Source of the DNA: an uncultured Syntrophobacteraceae bacterium
Lineage (GTDB): Bacteria > Desulfobacterota > Syntrophobacteria > Syntrophobacterales > Syntrophobacteraceae
Assembly: GCA_937889795.1 (NCBI GenBank)
Contig: CALBZH010000880.1
Coordinates: 1-7,315 of the forward strand
Length of the DNA stretch: 7,315 nt
Reading direction: 5' to 3'
The position numbers were made by a program, and so were the translations under genes. Below, in pieces: positions 1 through 4,839 of this stretch; position 1 is the stretch's first letter; each line of letters begins with the position of its first letter. Under the pieces are notes generated by a model, which worked only from the letters and a program-made list of their open reading frames with translations, searched no databases and was not told the origin of the DNA.

Positions 1-279
1 GGGCTTCTGATCGAAAACATTGGCCGGAGCGTGGGCAGCCTCAGGGTGGGCGATCTGCACATCGAAGAAAACCGCGACATCCTGATCATCCGCGTGCTCT
101 CCGACAATCCCTTCGCAAAGGGCACACCGACGCGCTACGCGTACACGATCGACAAAAACCTGTGGCTGCCGGTGGCTGTGGAGGAGTCTACGGTCGCAGG
201 GGTGCTGAAGCGAAAAGTGGTTTATGAGGATCTCAAAATCAATACGGGCGTCAAGGACGGAGCCTTCGATCTCGGCTGA
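1..279 (+). CDS. C-terminal part of a LolA/DUF1571-like envelope protein (5' truncated)
   Basis: The frame is open from base 1, so the gene starts outside the window; 92 residues and a TGA stop are seen. The visible part alternates short beta-like segments (DILIIRVLS, TRYAYTIDKNLWLPVAVEE, LKRKVVYEDLKIN) and ends with a segment of the form YEDLKIN-x6-AFDL. In outer-membrane lipoprotein-sorting (LolA/LolB-fold, COG2834) and DUF1571 proteins, a 'dKe.ylPvkve' strand followed by a 'y.dlk.N..l.d..Fd' ending is typical. Such proteins are exported and act in the periplasm, usually binding lipid or lipoprotein acyl chains. The signal peptide and N-terminal half are outside the window, so the family call rests on the C-terminal pattern only. 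It converges on the next gene with about 80 bp between them, in which I see no clear terminator. Confidence 0.55.
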   Translation, partial: GLLIENIGRSVGSLRVGDLHIEENRDILIIRVLSDNPFAKGTPTRYAYTIDKNLWLPVAVEESTVAGVLKRKVVYEDLKINTGVKDGAFDLG

Positions 280-359
280 GCCTCACGCCCCAGGGAACGA
301 CAGAGCCACACAGAAAGAGTCAACGGTCGCCTCCACAGGAAGCCACGGTCGAGCTCTTG

Positions 360-1406
360 TCATTCAGGAGCGATGTCGGCCAGGGCCTTCCGGATGAGCT
401 GCTCCCGGGCTGGAGCAGTCAGACGAGCCTTTTCCAGCAAGAGCTTCAAACCCTGCCTCAGCCATTTGGCTCCAGCCTCCGTTTGAATCGTTTGCGAGTC
501 AAGATCCTTCGGAAAGCGTCCGGATGAGCACCGTGACAGAATGTGCAGCTTTGTTTCCGGCTCGAGTGCCGGATGGGCTTGGACGAAATCGATGAGAAGT
601 GGCCACTCCTCCACCAAGGGCCCCCCCCACTGGCGCGTCAGAGCGAAGAGACGGTAGCAGACCAGGGCTGCATCCCGGTCAGCCTCCGACTGGAAGTGCC
701 GTCCGCTGTAGAGCCGCATGGCTTCGCGACCGACTTGGCTCACATAGGTCATCGTGAGCCAGCGCACCATGAAAAAGTAGCCTTCGCGGCTGATCTCCTT
801 GCCAGCCCAATACAACGGATTGCCAAGGTTCTTGAGGTTCATGGCCCACCTGGCCATCCGATACAGGTACGGATTCCGTTTGAGCAGCTGCAGAACGGGG
901 TTCTCGTTGATCCGTCGATAGACTTGGTAATAGCGCTGGTAGTCGCTCAGCTTGCGAGCCCCAAGAAATCGGAATGGCATGACGGAGGCAAGGCGGTGCA
1001 GCCGGGTCGCAACCCGGCGCATGAGTTGAAGAAGCTCAAGAAGGGAGGCCTCGTATTGGGGAATGGCGGCATCGGAGTGGTAGATCTCGGCAATGGCTCG
1101 AACGACCCGAAACCCTCGCTCGGTCAGCGCCTCAATGGTCAGCTCCAACTGGGCCTCTGGCAGATCCCAAACCTCCCGCCGAAACGCCTTGATGCGCTCG
1201 AGGGCTTGGTCGTCCAGGGGCCCGAGGGGCGGAAGCGTATCGAGCTCGGTCTCCTTCGCAAGCTCCGCTTCGACCAGCCTTTTCCAACGCCGCTTAAGGA
1301 GCTGTCTGACCACGAAGATCGAGCAGAACGTGATGACAGACAGCAGAAAAAGAACGGCGCTGATCTTGTGGCGTTCAAGCAGGCTGAAGAAGATTTCACC
1401 GGTCAT
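360..1406 (-). CDS. membrane-anchored protein of unknown function, downstream of rdgC
   Basis: I do not recognise this 348-residue protein. A single hydrophobic segment at about residues 15-33 (core SAVLFLLSVITFCSIFVV) is followed at once by a very basic stretch (RQLLKRRWKR), which by the positive-inside rule suggests one N-terminal helix with the bulk in the cytoplasm. The rest looks mostly helical and rich in Arg, Leu and Glu, with a likely domain at 60-250 that includes VGREAMRLYSGR (225-236), and a helical C-terminal part (about 300-348). I see no nucleotide-binding or catalytic motif. The gene begins 39 bp after the rdgC stop on the same strand, so cotranscription is likely and a functional link possible. 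The start at 1406 is the first ATG and sits just before the membrane helix; its ribosome-binding site is weak. A run of eight G on the coding strand (+ strand C621-C628) lies within it, but the frame stays open. Confidence 0.75.
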   Translation of the reverse strand: MTGEIFFSLLERHKISAVLFLLSVITFCSIFVVRQLLKRRWKRLVEAELAKETELDTLPPLGPLDDQALERIKAFRREVWDLPEAQLELTIEALTERGFRVVRAIAEIYHSDAAIPQYEASLLELLQLMRRVATRLHRLASVMPFRFLGARKLSDYQRYYQVYRRINENPVLQLLKRNPYLYRMARWAMNLKNLGNPLYWAGKEISREGYFFMVRWLTMTYVSQVGREAMRLYSGRHFQSEADRDAALVCYRLFALTRQWGGPLVEEWPLLIDFVQAHPALEPETKLHILSRCSSGRFPKDLDSQTIQTEAGAKWLRQGLKLLLEKARLTAPAREQLIRKALADIAPE

Positions 1407-1445
1407 GGCGGCGTGTTTTCGACTCTGGAGGCGCGCCCCTTTGCA

Positions 1446-2615
1446 TCAAAACGGCGCTTCTTCAGACTCCGATCCTTCCGAAGATCCCTCTCCGTCATCG
1501 GGGCCCGACGCAATCCACTCCCTGAGCTGCCGAAGCGTTTCGGATTCCCATTCCGAGCTCAGCCGCAGGTTCAGGAACTCTTTATAGAGGGCATTCAGAA
1601 TTGCCGTGACTTCTTCCAAGAAGAACATTTTCTCGAGAAATCGCCCATCGGGGTCCTCCTCGTCTGCGCCGGCAAGCTGCTTGGGCGTCTTGAGCCCTTT
1701 GAAAGCGAAGAGGCTGCTGTCCAGGGTCAGCTGGTAATCGTTGTCGCCGGCTTTGATGGCGACCTGCATTTCATCGACCATCTTGCCTTGCCGCAACGCG
1801 GTCCGCGCTTCGTGGAGGGCGTAGGCGCGGGTCGTGCACACCACCTTTTCCTTGCCCTCGCTCGGAAGCGTCAAAACCATCCTCTCGCCCAGCGCGACCT
1901 CGGCGGCGCTGCCGTCCGCATAGGAGATCGTCGGATTGGGCGATTCGGCAAAAAACCAAAGCCACGTCAAAAGCTCGTGCCCTAGGAACCGTCCTTCCTC
2001 CTGAGCATGAACCGACTGGACGTTCACCATGGAGCTCAGCGTGTCCTTGCGGCGGTCGTCCAGGGGAAGGGCGTTCAGAGCCCAGTTAACGTGGTACAGC
2101 GGCACGGGATAAACCTGAAAATGCCTTTCGAAGTGCTCGAGAAAGGCATCGATCATTTTGGTGCTGGTGGTCCCGAGGAGCAGGAGATGCGCGCCGGGGC
2201 TCCAGACAACCTCCACGGCGGCCGGCTGAGGAAAGGCGCGGCTGAGCAGCCATTTGTCCGTTGTCTCCTGGATGTCCAGCTTCTCATGACGGTTGGGCCA
2301 CTTGCCCTCGTGCTCAGCCCGGTATTTTTCAACGGCCTGGCGGAAGTACAGCTTCCTGATCAGTGGAGGCACTTTCCGTTGATCCATTCGGTACTGAAAC
2401 GCGAGATAATCGGCTTTGTGGTAAGAACCGTGGTCGAAGACCGCTTCGAAAAAATCCTCCCAGACGGCAAAGCCCCCTGAGCTCTCCTGGTCCCCTTCGC
2501 ATTCCGTGAACCCGCCCGCCCTCAGCCTCTCATCCACGTATCCCCAGAAATCCTCGGTGGTAGGCTCGGGCACGTAGAACCGCACAAAAGCGGCGGTTGA
2601 CGATGACAATCCCAT
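1446..2615 (-). CDS. rdgC: RdgC-like recombination-associated protein
   Basis: RdgC binds double-stranded DNA as a ring-shaped dimer and restrains RecA filament activity; it acts on the nucleoid during recombination and replication-fork repair. Features of this 389-residue protein that fit the family (PF04381) are the start SSSTAAFVRFYV followed by a short helix (FWGYVDERLRAGGF), the segment ADYLAFQYRMDQRKVPP (68-84), the LLSRAFPQPAAVEVVWSP segment (123-140), LLLLGTTSTKMIDAFLEHF (about 144-162), and the hallmark HELLTWLWF (213-221). It is longer than the roughly 300-residue Escherichia coli protein and ends in an acidic, serine/glycine-rich tail (371-389) that is probably disordered. An AGGAA about 10 bases before the ATG at 2615 supports the start. 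The small basic peptide gene lies 47 bp upstream and the unknown membrane protein 39 bp downstream, both on the same strand. The identification is by motif recall; sequence similarity to the enterobacterial protein is distant. Confidence 0.82.
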   Translation of the reverse strand: MGLSSSTAAFVRFYVPEPTTEDFWGYVDERLRAGGFTECEGDQESSGGFAVWEDFFEAVFDHGSYHKADYLAFQYRMDQRKVPPLIRKLYFRQAVEKYRAEHEGKWPNRHEKLDIQETTDKWLLSRAFPQPAAVEVVWSPGAHLLLLGTTSTKMIDAFLEHFERHFQVYPVPLYHVNWALNALPLDDRRKDTLSSMVNVQSVHAQEEGRFLGHELLTWLWFFAESPNPTISYADGSAAEVALGERMVLTLPSEGKEKVVCTTRAYALHEARTALRQGKMVDEMQVAIKAGDNDYQLTLDSSLFAFKGLKTPKQLAGADEEDPDGRFLEKMFFLEEVTAILNALYKEFLNLRLSSEWESETLRQLREWIASGPDDGEGSSEGSESEEAPF

Positions 2616-2662
2616 GTCGTTCCGTTCCTGATTCCCTTAGTTGGGTAAAAAGCGAAGAAAGC

Positions 2663-2767
2663 TTATTCAGGCGAAAGTCCCTTGGCTTTCATTTTCTGAC
2701 GTTTTTCCCGACGTTTACGGCGGCGATCCAACTCCTTGCGTCTTTCCGTTTTCTTGTGCTTTGCCAT
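2663..2767 (-). CDS. 34-residue, very basic small protein
   Basis: A short ORF beginning MAKHKKTERRKELDRR and ending KAKGLSPE before a TAA. About half of its residues are Lys or Arg, arranged as one likely continuous amphipathic or coiled helix with a few Glu and Asp. The start is convincing: AAGGAT lies about six bases before the ATG. Small 'KKxxRRKELDRRRxRR' peptides of this kind occur, as far as I recall, in other Desulfobacterota genomes as hypothetical proteins, but no function is established to my knowledge. The composition would suit binding RNA, ribosome or DNA; that is inference only. It sits 47 bp upstream of rdgC on the same strand and may share its transcript. Between the two genes there is only a four-base-pair hairpin before a T run, too weak to call a terminator. 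Confidence 0.7.
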   Translation of the reverse strand: MAKHKKTERRKELDRRRKRREKRQKMKAKGLSPE

Positions 2768-2825
2768 GAGTGATCCTTTCCATGGGGCCAAGGAGAGCCG
2801 ACCTCAGCCTTTTTGTGTTTCCGGT

Positions 2826-3077
2826 TTACGCTTGTATGGAATACTGATCCACGGCTTTCAGTGGATTCAATTCCATCCCACTGGGATGAACCAATTGCCT
2901 CCAAATAAGAAAGCCGGGGATACCGGCCATCTGAATGAAACGTTGCAGCTCTGATCGCGAAACCGCTATCGGTCCCGACAACCCGCCGCCCCACCCTCTA
3001 ATGAAAAGCCCCTCCGCAGTCAACAGAAAAGACCGCCAAGGCCAGCCGGCTGTCCTGGGCTCGAACCGAAGCGTCAA
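2826..3077 (-). CDS. possible 83-residue ORF overlapping the DUF151 gene stop (doubtful)
   Basis: This ORF starts with TTG inside the TTGA that also forms the TGA stop of the upstream DUF151 gene, an arrangement seen in translationally coupled genes. It runs 83 codons to a TAA. The product has a plausible hydrophobic and aromatic pattern (LTAEGLFIRGWGGGLSGPI, GIPGFLIWRQLVHPSG) but no family I recognise, and no Shine-Dalgarno sequence precedes the TTG. Its 3' end coincides with the inverted repeats at 2836-2888, which argues against a conserved coding region there. It is the only ORF of note in the 306-bp gap between the DUF151 gene and the small basic protein gene; the alternative is that this gap is non-coding. 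Confidence 0.25.
   Translation of the reverse strand: MTLRFEPRTAGWPWRSFLLTAEGLFIRGWGGGLSGPIAVSRSELQRFIQMAGIPGFLIWRQLVHPSGMELNPLKAVDQYSIQA
2836..2888. repeat. cluster of two inverted repeats
   Basis: Two nested or adjacent palindromes are visible. The first has an outer 7-bp stem ATGGAAT (2836-2842) with ATTCCAT (2870-2876) and an inner 6-bp stem ATCCAC (2847-2852) with GTGGAT (2861-2866) around an 8-base loop. The second is CATCCCA-C-TGGGATG (2874-2888), with perfect 7-base arms around one base. Neither is followed by a T run on either strand, so neither is a classical intrinsic terminator. They could be an mRNA 3'-end structure after the DUF151 gene, an operator-like palindrome, or a small intergenic repeat. 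Confidence 0.5.
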
Positions 3078-3529
3078 AACTTTACGGTCTTGACGATCAT
3101 TTCATATTCATGAATCTCCTCTTCGCTCAATTCGCGCCGCAGGAGCTTCTTGCTGACGTAGATGGGGCACTTCTGATGCAAGGCCAGAGCGACAGCGTCA
3201 CTGGGGCGACTGTCAAAAACGTCTTCCTCGCCGTTCACCGTCGCCACGACACGGGCGTAGTACGTGTTGTCCTGCATGCCGTGGATTTCGATCCTCTGGA
3301 AGCTGACTCCGGTTTTTCCGAGAACAGACAGATAAAGATCATGCGTCAGCGGGCGCTTAGGGTCGACCAGTCCCTTTTCCTTGGCAATAGCCGTAATTTC
3401 GGCATCCCCGACAAACATGAGGAAATACTGGGAATCGTCTTCAGATTCTTTGAGAATCACCATGTTTCCTTGCACTCTGTCGGTCTTGACGTAGACTTCC
3501 TTGGCATTGATGAAATCATCCAGATCCAT
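3074..3529 (-). CDS. bifunctional nuclease family protein (DUF151)
   Basis: The 151-residue product matches the DUF151/bifunctional nuclease family (PF02577) over its length. Diagnostic features are the strand-rich N-terminus, GDAEITAIAKEKG (41-53, the usual 'G..EA.aIa' site), RPLTHDL (59-65), and FDSRPSDAVALAL (105-117), the family's strongest signature, followed by PIYVSKKLL. Plant and mycobacterial-type members are reported to have nuclease activity; in most bacteria the role is unproven. It has no signal peptide, so it is probably cytoplasmic. The start at 3529 is strongly supported by an AGGAGGAG Shine-Dalgarno (+ strand 3534-3541) six bases upstream of ATG, and a good sigma70-type promoter lies just before it. 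The DUF3147-like gene ends about 130 bp upstream. With its own promoter, this gene is probably well expressed and independently controlled. Confidence 0.92.
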   Translation of the reverse strand: MDLDDFINAKEVYVKTDRVQGNMVILKESEDDSQYFLMFVGDAEITAIAKEKGLVDPKRPLTHDLYLSVLGKTGVSFQRIEIHGMQDNTYYARVVATVNGEEDVFDSRPSDAVALALHQKCPIYVSKKLLRRELSEEEIHEYEMIVKTVKF

Positions 3530-3562
3530 AAAGCTCCTCCTATCCGCGCCGGATTTTCGATT

Positions 3563-3590
3563 AATATAGCACCAGTCGAGCCATTTTCAA
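3563..3590 (-). promoter_or_regulatory. sigma70-type promoter of the DUF151 gene
   Basis: On the minus strand TTGAAA (-35; + strand 3585-3590) is followed by a 16-bp spacer and TATATT (-10; + strand 3563-3568). The -10 is preceded by TGC, an extended -10 arrangement. Each hexamer matches the consensus at five of six positions. Transcription would begin near 3556 and give a leader of about 25 bases carrying the AGGAGG ribosome-binding site. Confidence 0.6.
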
Positions 3591-3656
3591 CAGAGGAAGC
3601 CCATCTGCCCGAGAACCGCCTTGGGGGGCACCCACCGAACCGCACCTTGAACCGGC

Positions 3657-3992
3657 TCACTTGAGAATCCACTGGTGCAGGAGCGCTCCCAGGAGCCAGG
3701 CGACAAAGGCCGCGGAAAGGACCTGCCACATCGGCCACTGTCGGTTTAGACAAGCAAGCACCACCAGAAAGAAGGCAATCGACGGAAGGATACCCCACAG
3801 GACCCCCTGAGTGTACTGAGCCATTCTCTCATGATCGTCAGGGTGATCCGCGTGGATCCAAAGGAGGACGATCAAGGTTGTGAGCGGCATTGTGGCGATC
3901 AGACCTCCAAGAGACGGAAGGCGCTTTGCCACCTGACTCGCGGTCACGATGACCGCTAATGAGAGCGCTATTTTGATGATGAATGGGATCAT
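3657..3992 (-). CDS. small four-helix membrane protein, DUF3147-like
   Basis: About 111 residues, almost entirely hydrophobic, with four predicted membrane helices: near residues 2-21, 28-46 (LGGLIATMPLTTLIVLLWI), 63-82 (VLWGILPSIAFFLVVLAC) and 90-108, joined by short polar loops. The pattern of a first helix, then an Arg-Leu-Pro turn, then LGGLIATMPLTTLIVLLW, then a helix with LPSIAFFLV fits the DUF3147 family of inner-membrane proteins, whose function is unknown. I prefer the ATG at 3992 because family members start just before the first helix and a GGAAG lies eight bases upstream. The ATG at 4010 would add six residues (MVEDEV) and has no convincing ribosome-binding site. The gene is divergent from ptsH and lies upstream of the DUF151 gene on the same strand; nothing in the sequence ties their functions. 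Confidence 0.75.
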   Translation of the reverse strand: MIPFIIKIALSLAVIVTASQVAKRLPSLGGLIATMPLTTLIVLLWIHADHPDDHERMAQYTQGVLWGILPSIAFFLVVLACLNRQWPMWQVLSAAFVAWLLGALLHQWILK

Positions 3993-4214
3993 GACCTCGT
4001 CTTCCACCATAGACTTCGGAAAGTGCCTGCATTGGTTCAGGAATACGCAAGGGAGCCAGAGCTCCGACGAAGAGCTTCGGCTTCGGTCTCAGTAAGGTAG
4101 CATAACTCTCAAGAGCCCCCTAAGGGCTTATGACTCGCCGGGGATGTTTCGGTCGGGTTTCAATGGGTGTTGCGGTTGACTTCAATAGGTCCATGTGCTA
4201 AGAGACGGCGGGAC

Positions 4215-4242
4215 TTGAGACCAGACTACCCATATTCATAAA
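4215..4242 (+). promoter_or_regulatory. candidate promoter for ptsH
   Basis: TTGAGA (4215-4220) is followed by a 16-bp spacer and CATAAA (4237-4242), 35 bases before the proposed ptsH start. The -35 is good and the -10 mediocre. Another -35-like TTGACT just upstream in the spacer lacks a good -10. The rest of the 266-bp divergent spacer holds a short hairpin, AGCCC (4114-4118) with GGGCT (4124-4128), without a T run, and nothing else I can identify. Confidence 0.3.
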
Positions 4243-4260
4243 GATTTCGTTGATTTTCGC

Positions 4261-4267
4261 AGGAAAG
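4261..4267 (+). promoter_or_regulatory. ribosome-binding site that sets the ptsH start
   Basis: AGGAAAG lies nine bases upstream of the TTG at 4277. The alternative TTG at 4250 is preceded only by weak TAAAG-like sequence and would place this site inside the gene. The position therefore favours the shorter HPr of normal length. Confidence 0.55.
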
Positions 4268-4276
4268 ACGTCGGTC

Positions 4277-4540
4277 TTGGATCAGGAGCTCATTGTTTCC
4301 AATAAACTCGGTATTCACGCTCGCGTTGCGGCACAAATCGTCCAGGTAGCGAATCAGTTTCGATCGGATGTCTGGATCTCCAGGAGCGGGAATAAGGTGA
4401 ACTGCAAGAGCATCTTGGATCTTCTAACCCTCGCTTGTCCGCATGGCAGCAAGATTCTGGTTTCGGCATCCGGCCCGGACGCCTCCGAAGCATTGGATGC
4501 ACTTGCTCTTTTGTTTCGGAGCAAGTTTGGGGAGAGTTGA
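4277..4540 (+). CDS. ptsH: phosphocarrier protein HPr
   Basis: HPr carries phosphate from Enzyme I to the EIIA domains of the phosphotransferase system and acts in the cytoplasm. With the TTG start at 4277 it has 87 residues, the usual HPr length. The active-site loop is NKLGIHARVAAQ, placing the phosphorylated histidine at residue 14. The expected regulatory serine is at residue 45 in VNCKSILDLL, the site that HPr kinase uses in organisms that have it; whether this organism has that kinase cannot be seen here. The usual HARPA is HARVA, so the proline at the start of helix 1 is replaced by valine. The C-terminal helix (ASEALDALALLFRSKF) is intact. A start at 4250 would add nine unusual residues. 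ptsI follows on the same strand after an unusually long gap of about 300 bp. Confidence 0.93.
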   Translation: MDQELIVSNKLGIHARVAAQIVQVANQFRSDVWISRSGNKVNCKSILDLLTLACPHGSKILVSASGPDASEALDALALLFRSKFGES

Positions 4541-4839
4541 TCGCCCCGCCCCTTTTCCGGCCATCATCACCGTATGGATATTCAGTAAGCGGCCTCTGAC
4601 CCGGCCTGGCCACTATCCCTTATGGCTGGTGCCTCGTGCTGCGGCACAGAAGTGATACCGGGCAAGAAAACACCCCCCGCCCCCTTCGAGGGGGGAATCG
4701 AAGGGGGCGGTGTGCCCTGCAGAACAAAGCTGACAGAGCACTGGCCGGTTTCGATACGGATCGATCTCCGCTTCACTCATCGCACGGCGCAGACCTGATT
4801 GGAATCGTTGCACGTTCCTTTGACCACAGGCTCTCAAGA
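4541..4839 (+). other. 299-bp ptsH-ptsI intergenic spacer
   Basis: This stretch is open in the ptsI frame from 4636, but its translation (Arg/Gly/Pro-rich, with no Enzyme I features) does not look like protein, and the recognisable Enzyme I N-terminus begins only at 4840. It holds the GC-rich inverted repeat at 4660-4717 and a small hairpin with 5-bp arms, GTGCC/GGCAC, near 4630-4647. I see no gene, no clear promoter and no T-tailed terminator in it. A spacer this long between the two genes suggests insertion of a repeat or a separate promoter for ptsI. Confidence 0.5.
4660..4717. repeat. GC-rich imperfect inverted repeat, likely dispersed intergenic element
   Basis: The core right arm TCGAAGGGGGCGGTGT (4698-4713) is complementary to a left arm made of ACACC (4670-4674) and GCCCCCTTCGA (4679-4689), with four extra C between them and an 8-base loop. 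GGGCA (4660-4664) and TGCCC (4713-4717) extend the stem beyond a bulge. The C-run/TTCGA/G-run style resembles short palindromic repeats scattered between genes in many GC-rich proteobacterial genomes. There is no T run after either arm, so it is not an ordinary terminator. Copy number cannot be judged from one window. Confidence 0.6.

Noticed and set aside
543..1985. 480-codon plus-strand ORF antisense to rdgC and the membrane protein gene
   Set aside because: It spans two convincing opposite-strand genes and their junction, has no recognisable domain and an Arg/Pro/Gly-rich composition typical of an antisense shadow in GC-rich DNA.
2640..2662. Possible intrinsic terminator between the small basic protein gene and rdgC (minus strand)
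   Set aside because: The stem is only about four base pairs (AAGC/GCTT) before a short T run, too weak to call.
3457..3798. 113-codon minus-strand ORF between the DUF3147-like and DUF151 genes
   Set aside because: It overlaps both genes in another frame and covers the DUF151 promoter and ribosome-binding site; there is no plausible protein pattern.
4636..4839. N-terminal extension of Enzyme I by 68 residues
   Set aside because: The extension crosses the inverted repeat, is low-quality Arg/Gly/Pro-rich sequence, and the normal Enzyme I N-terminus begins just after the ATG at 4840.
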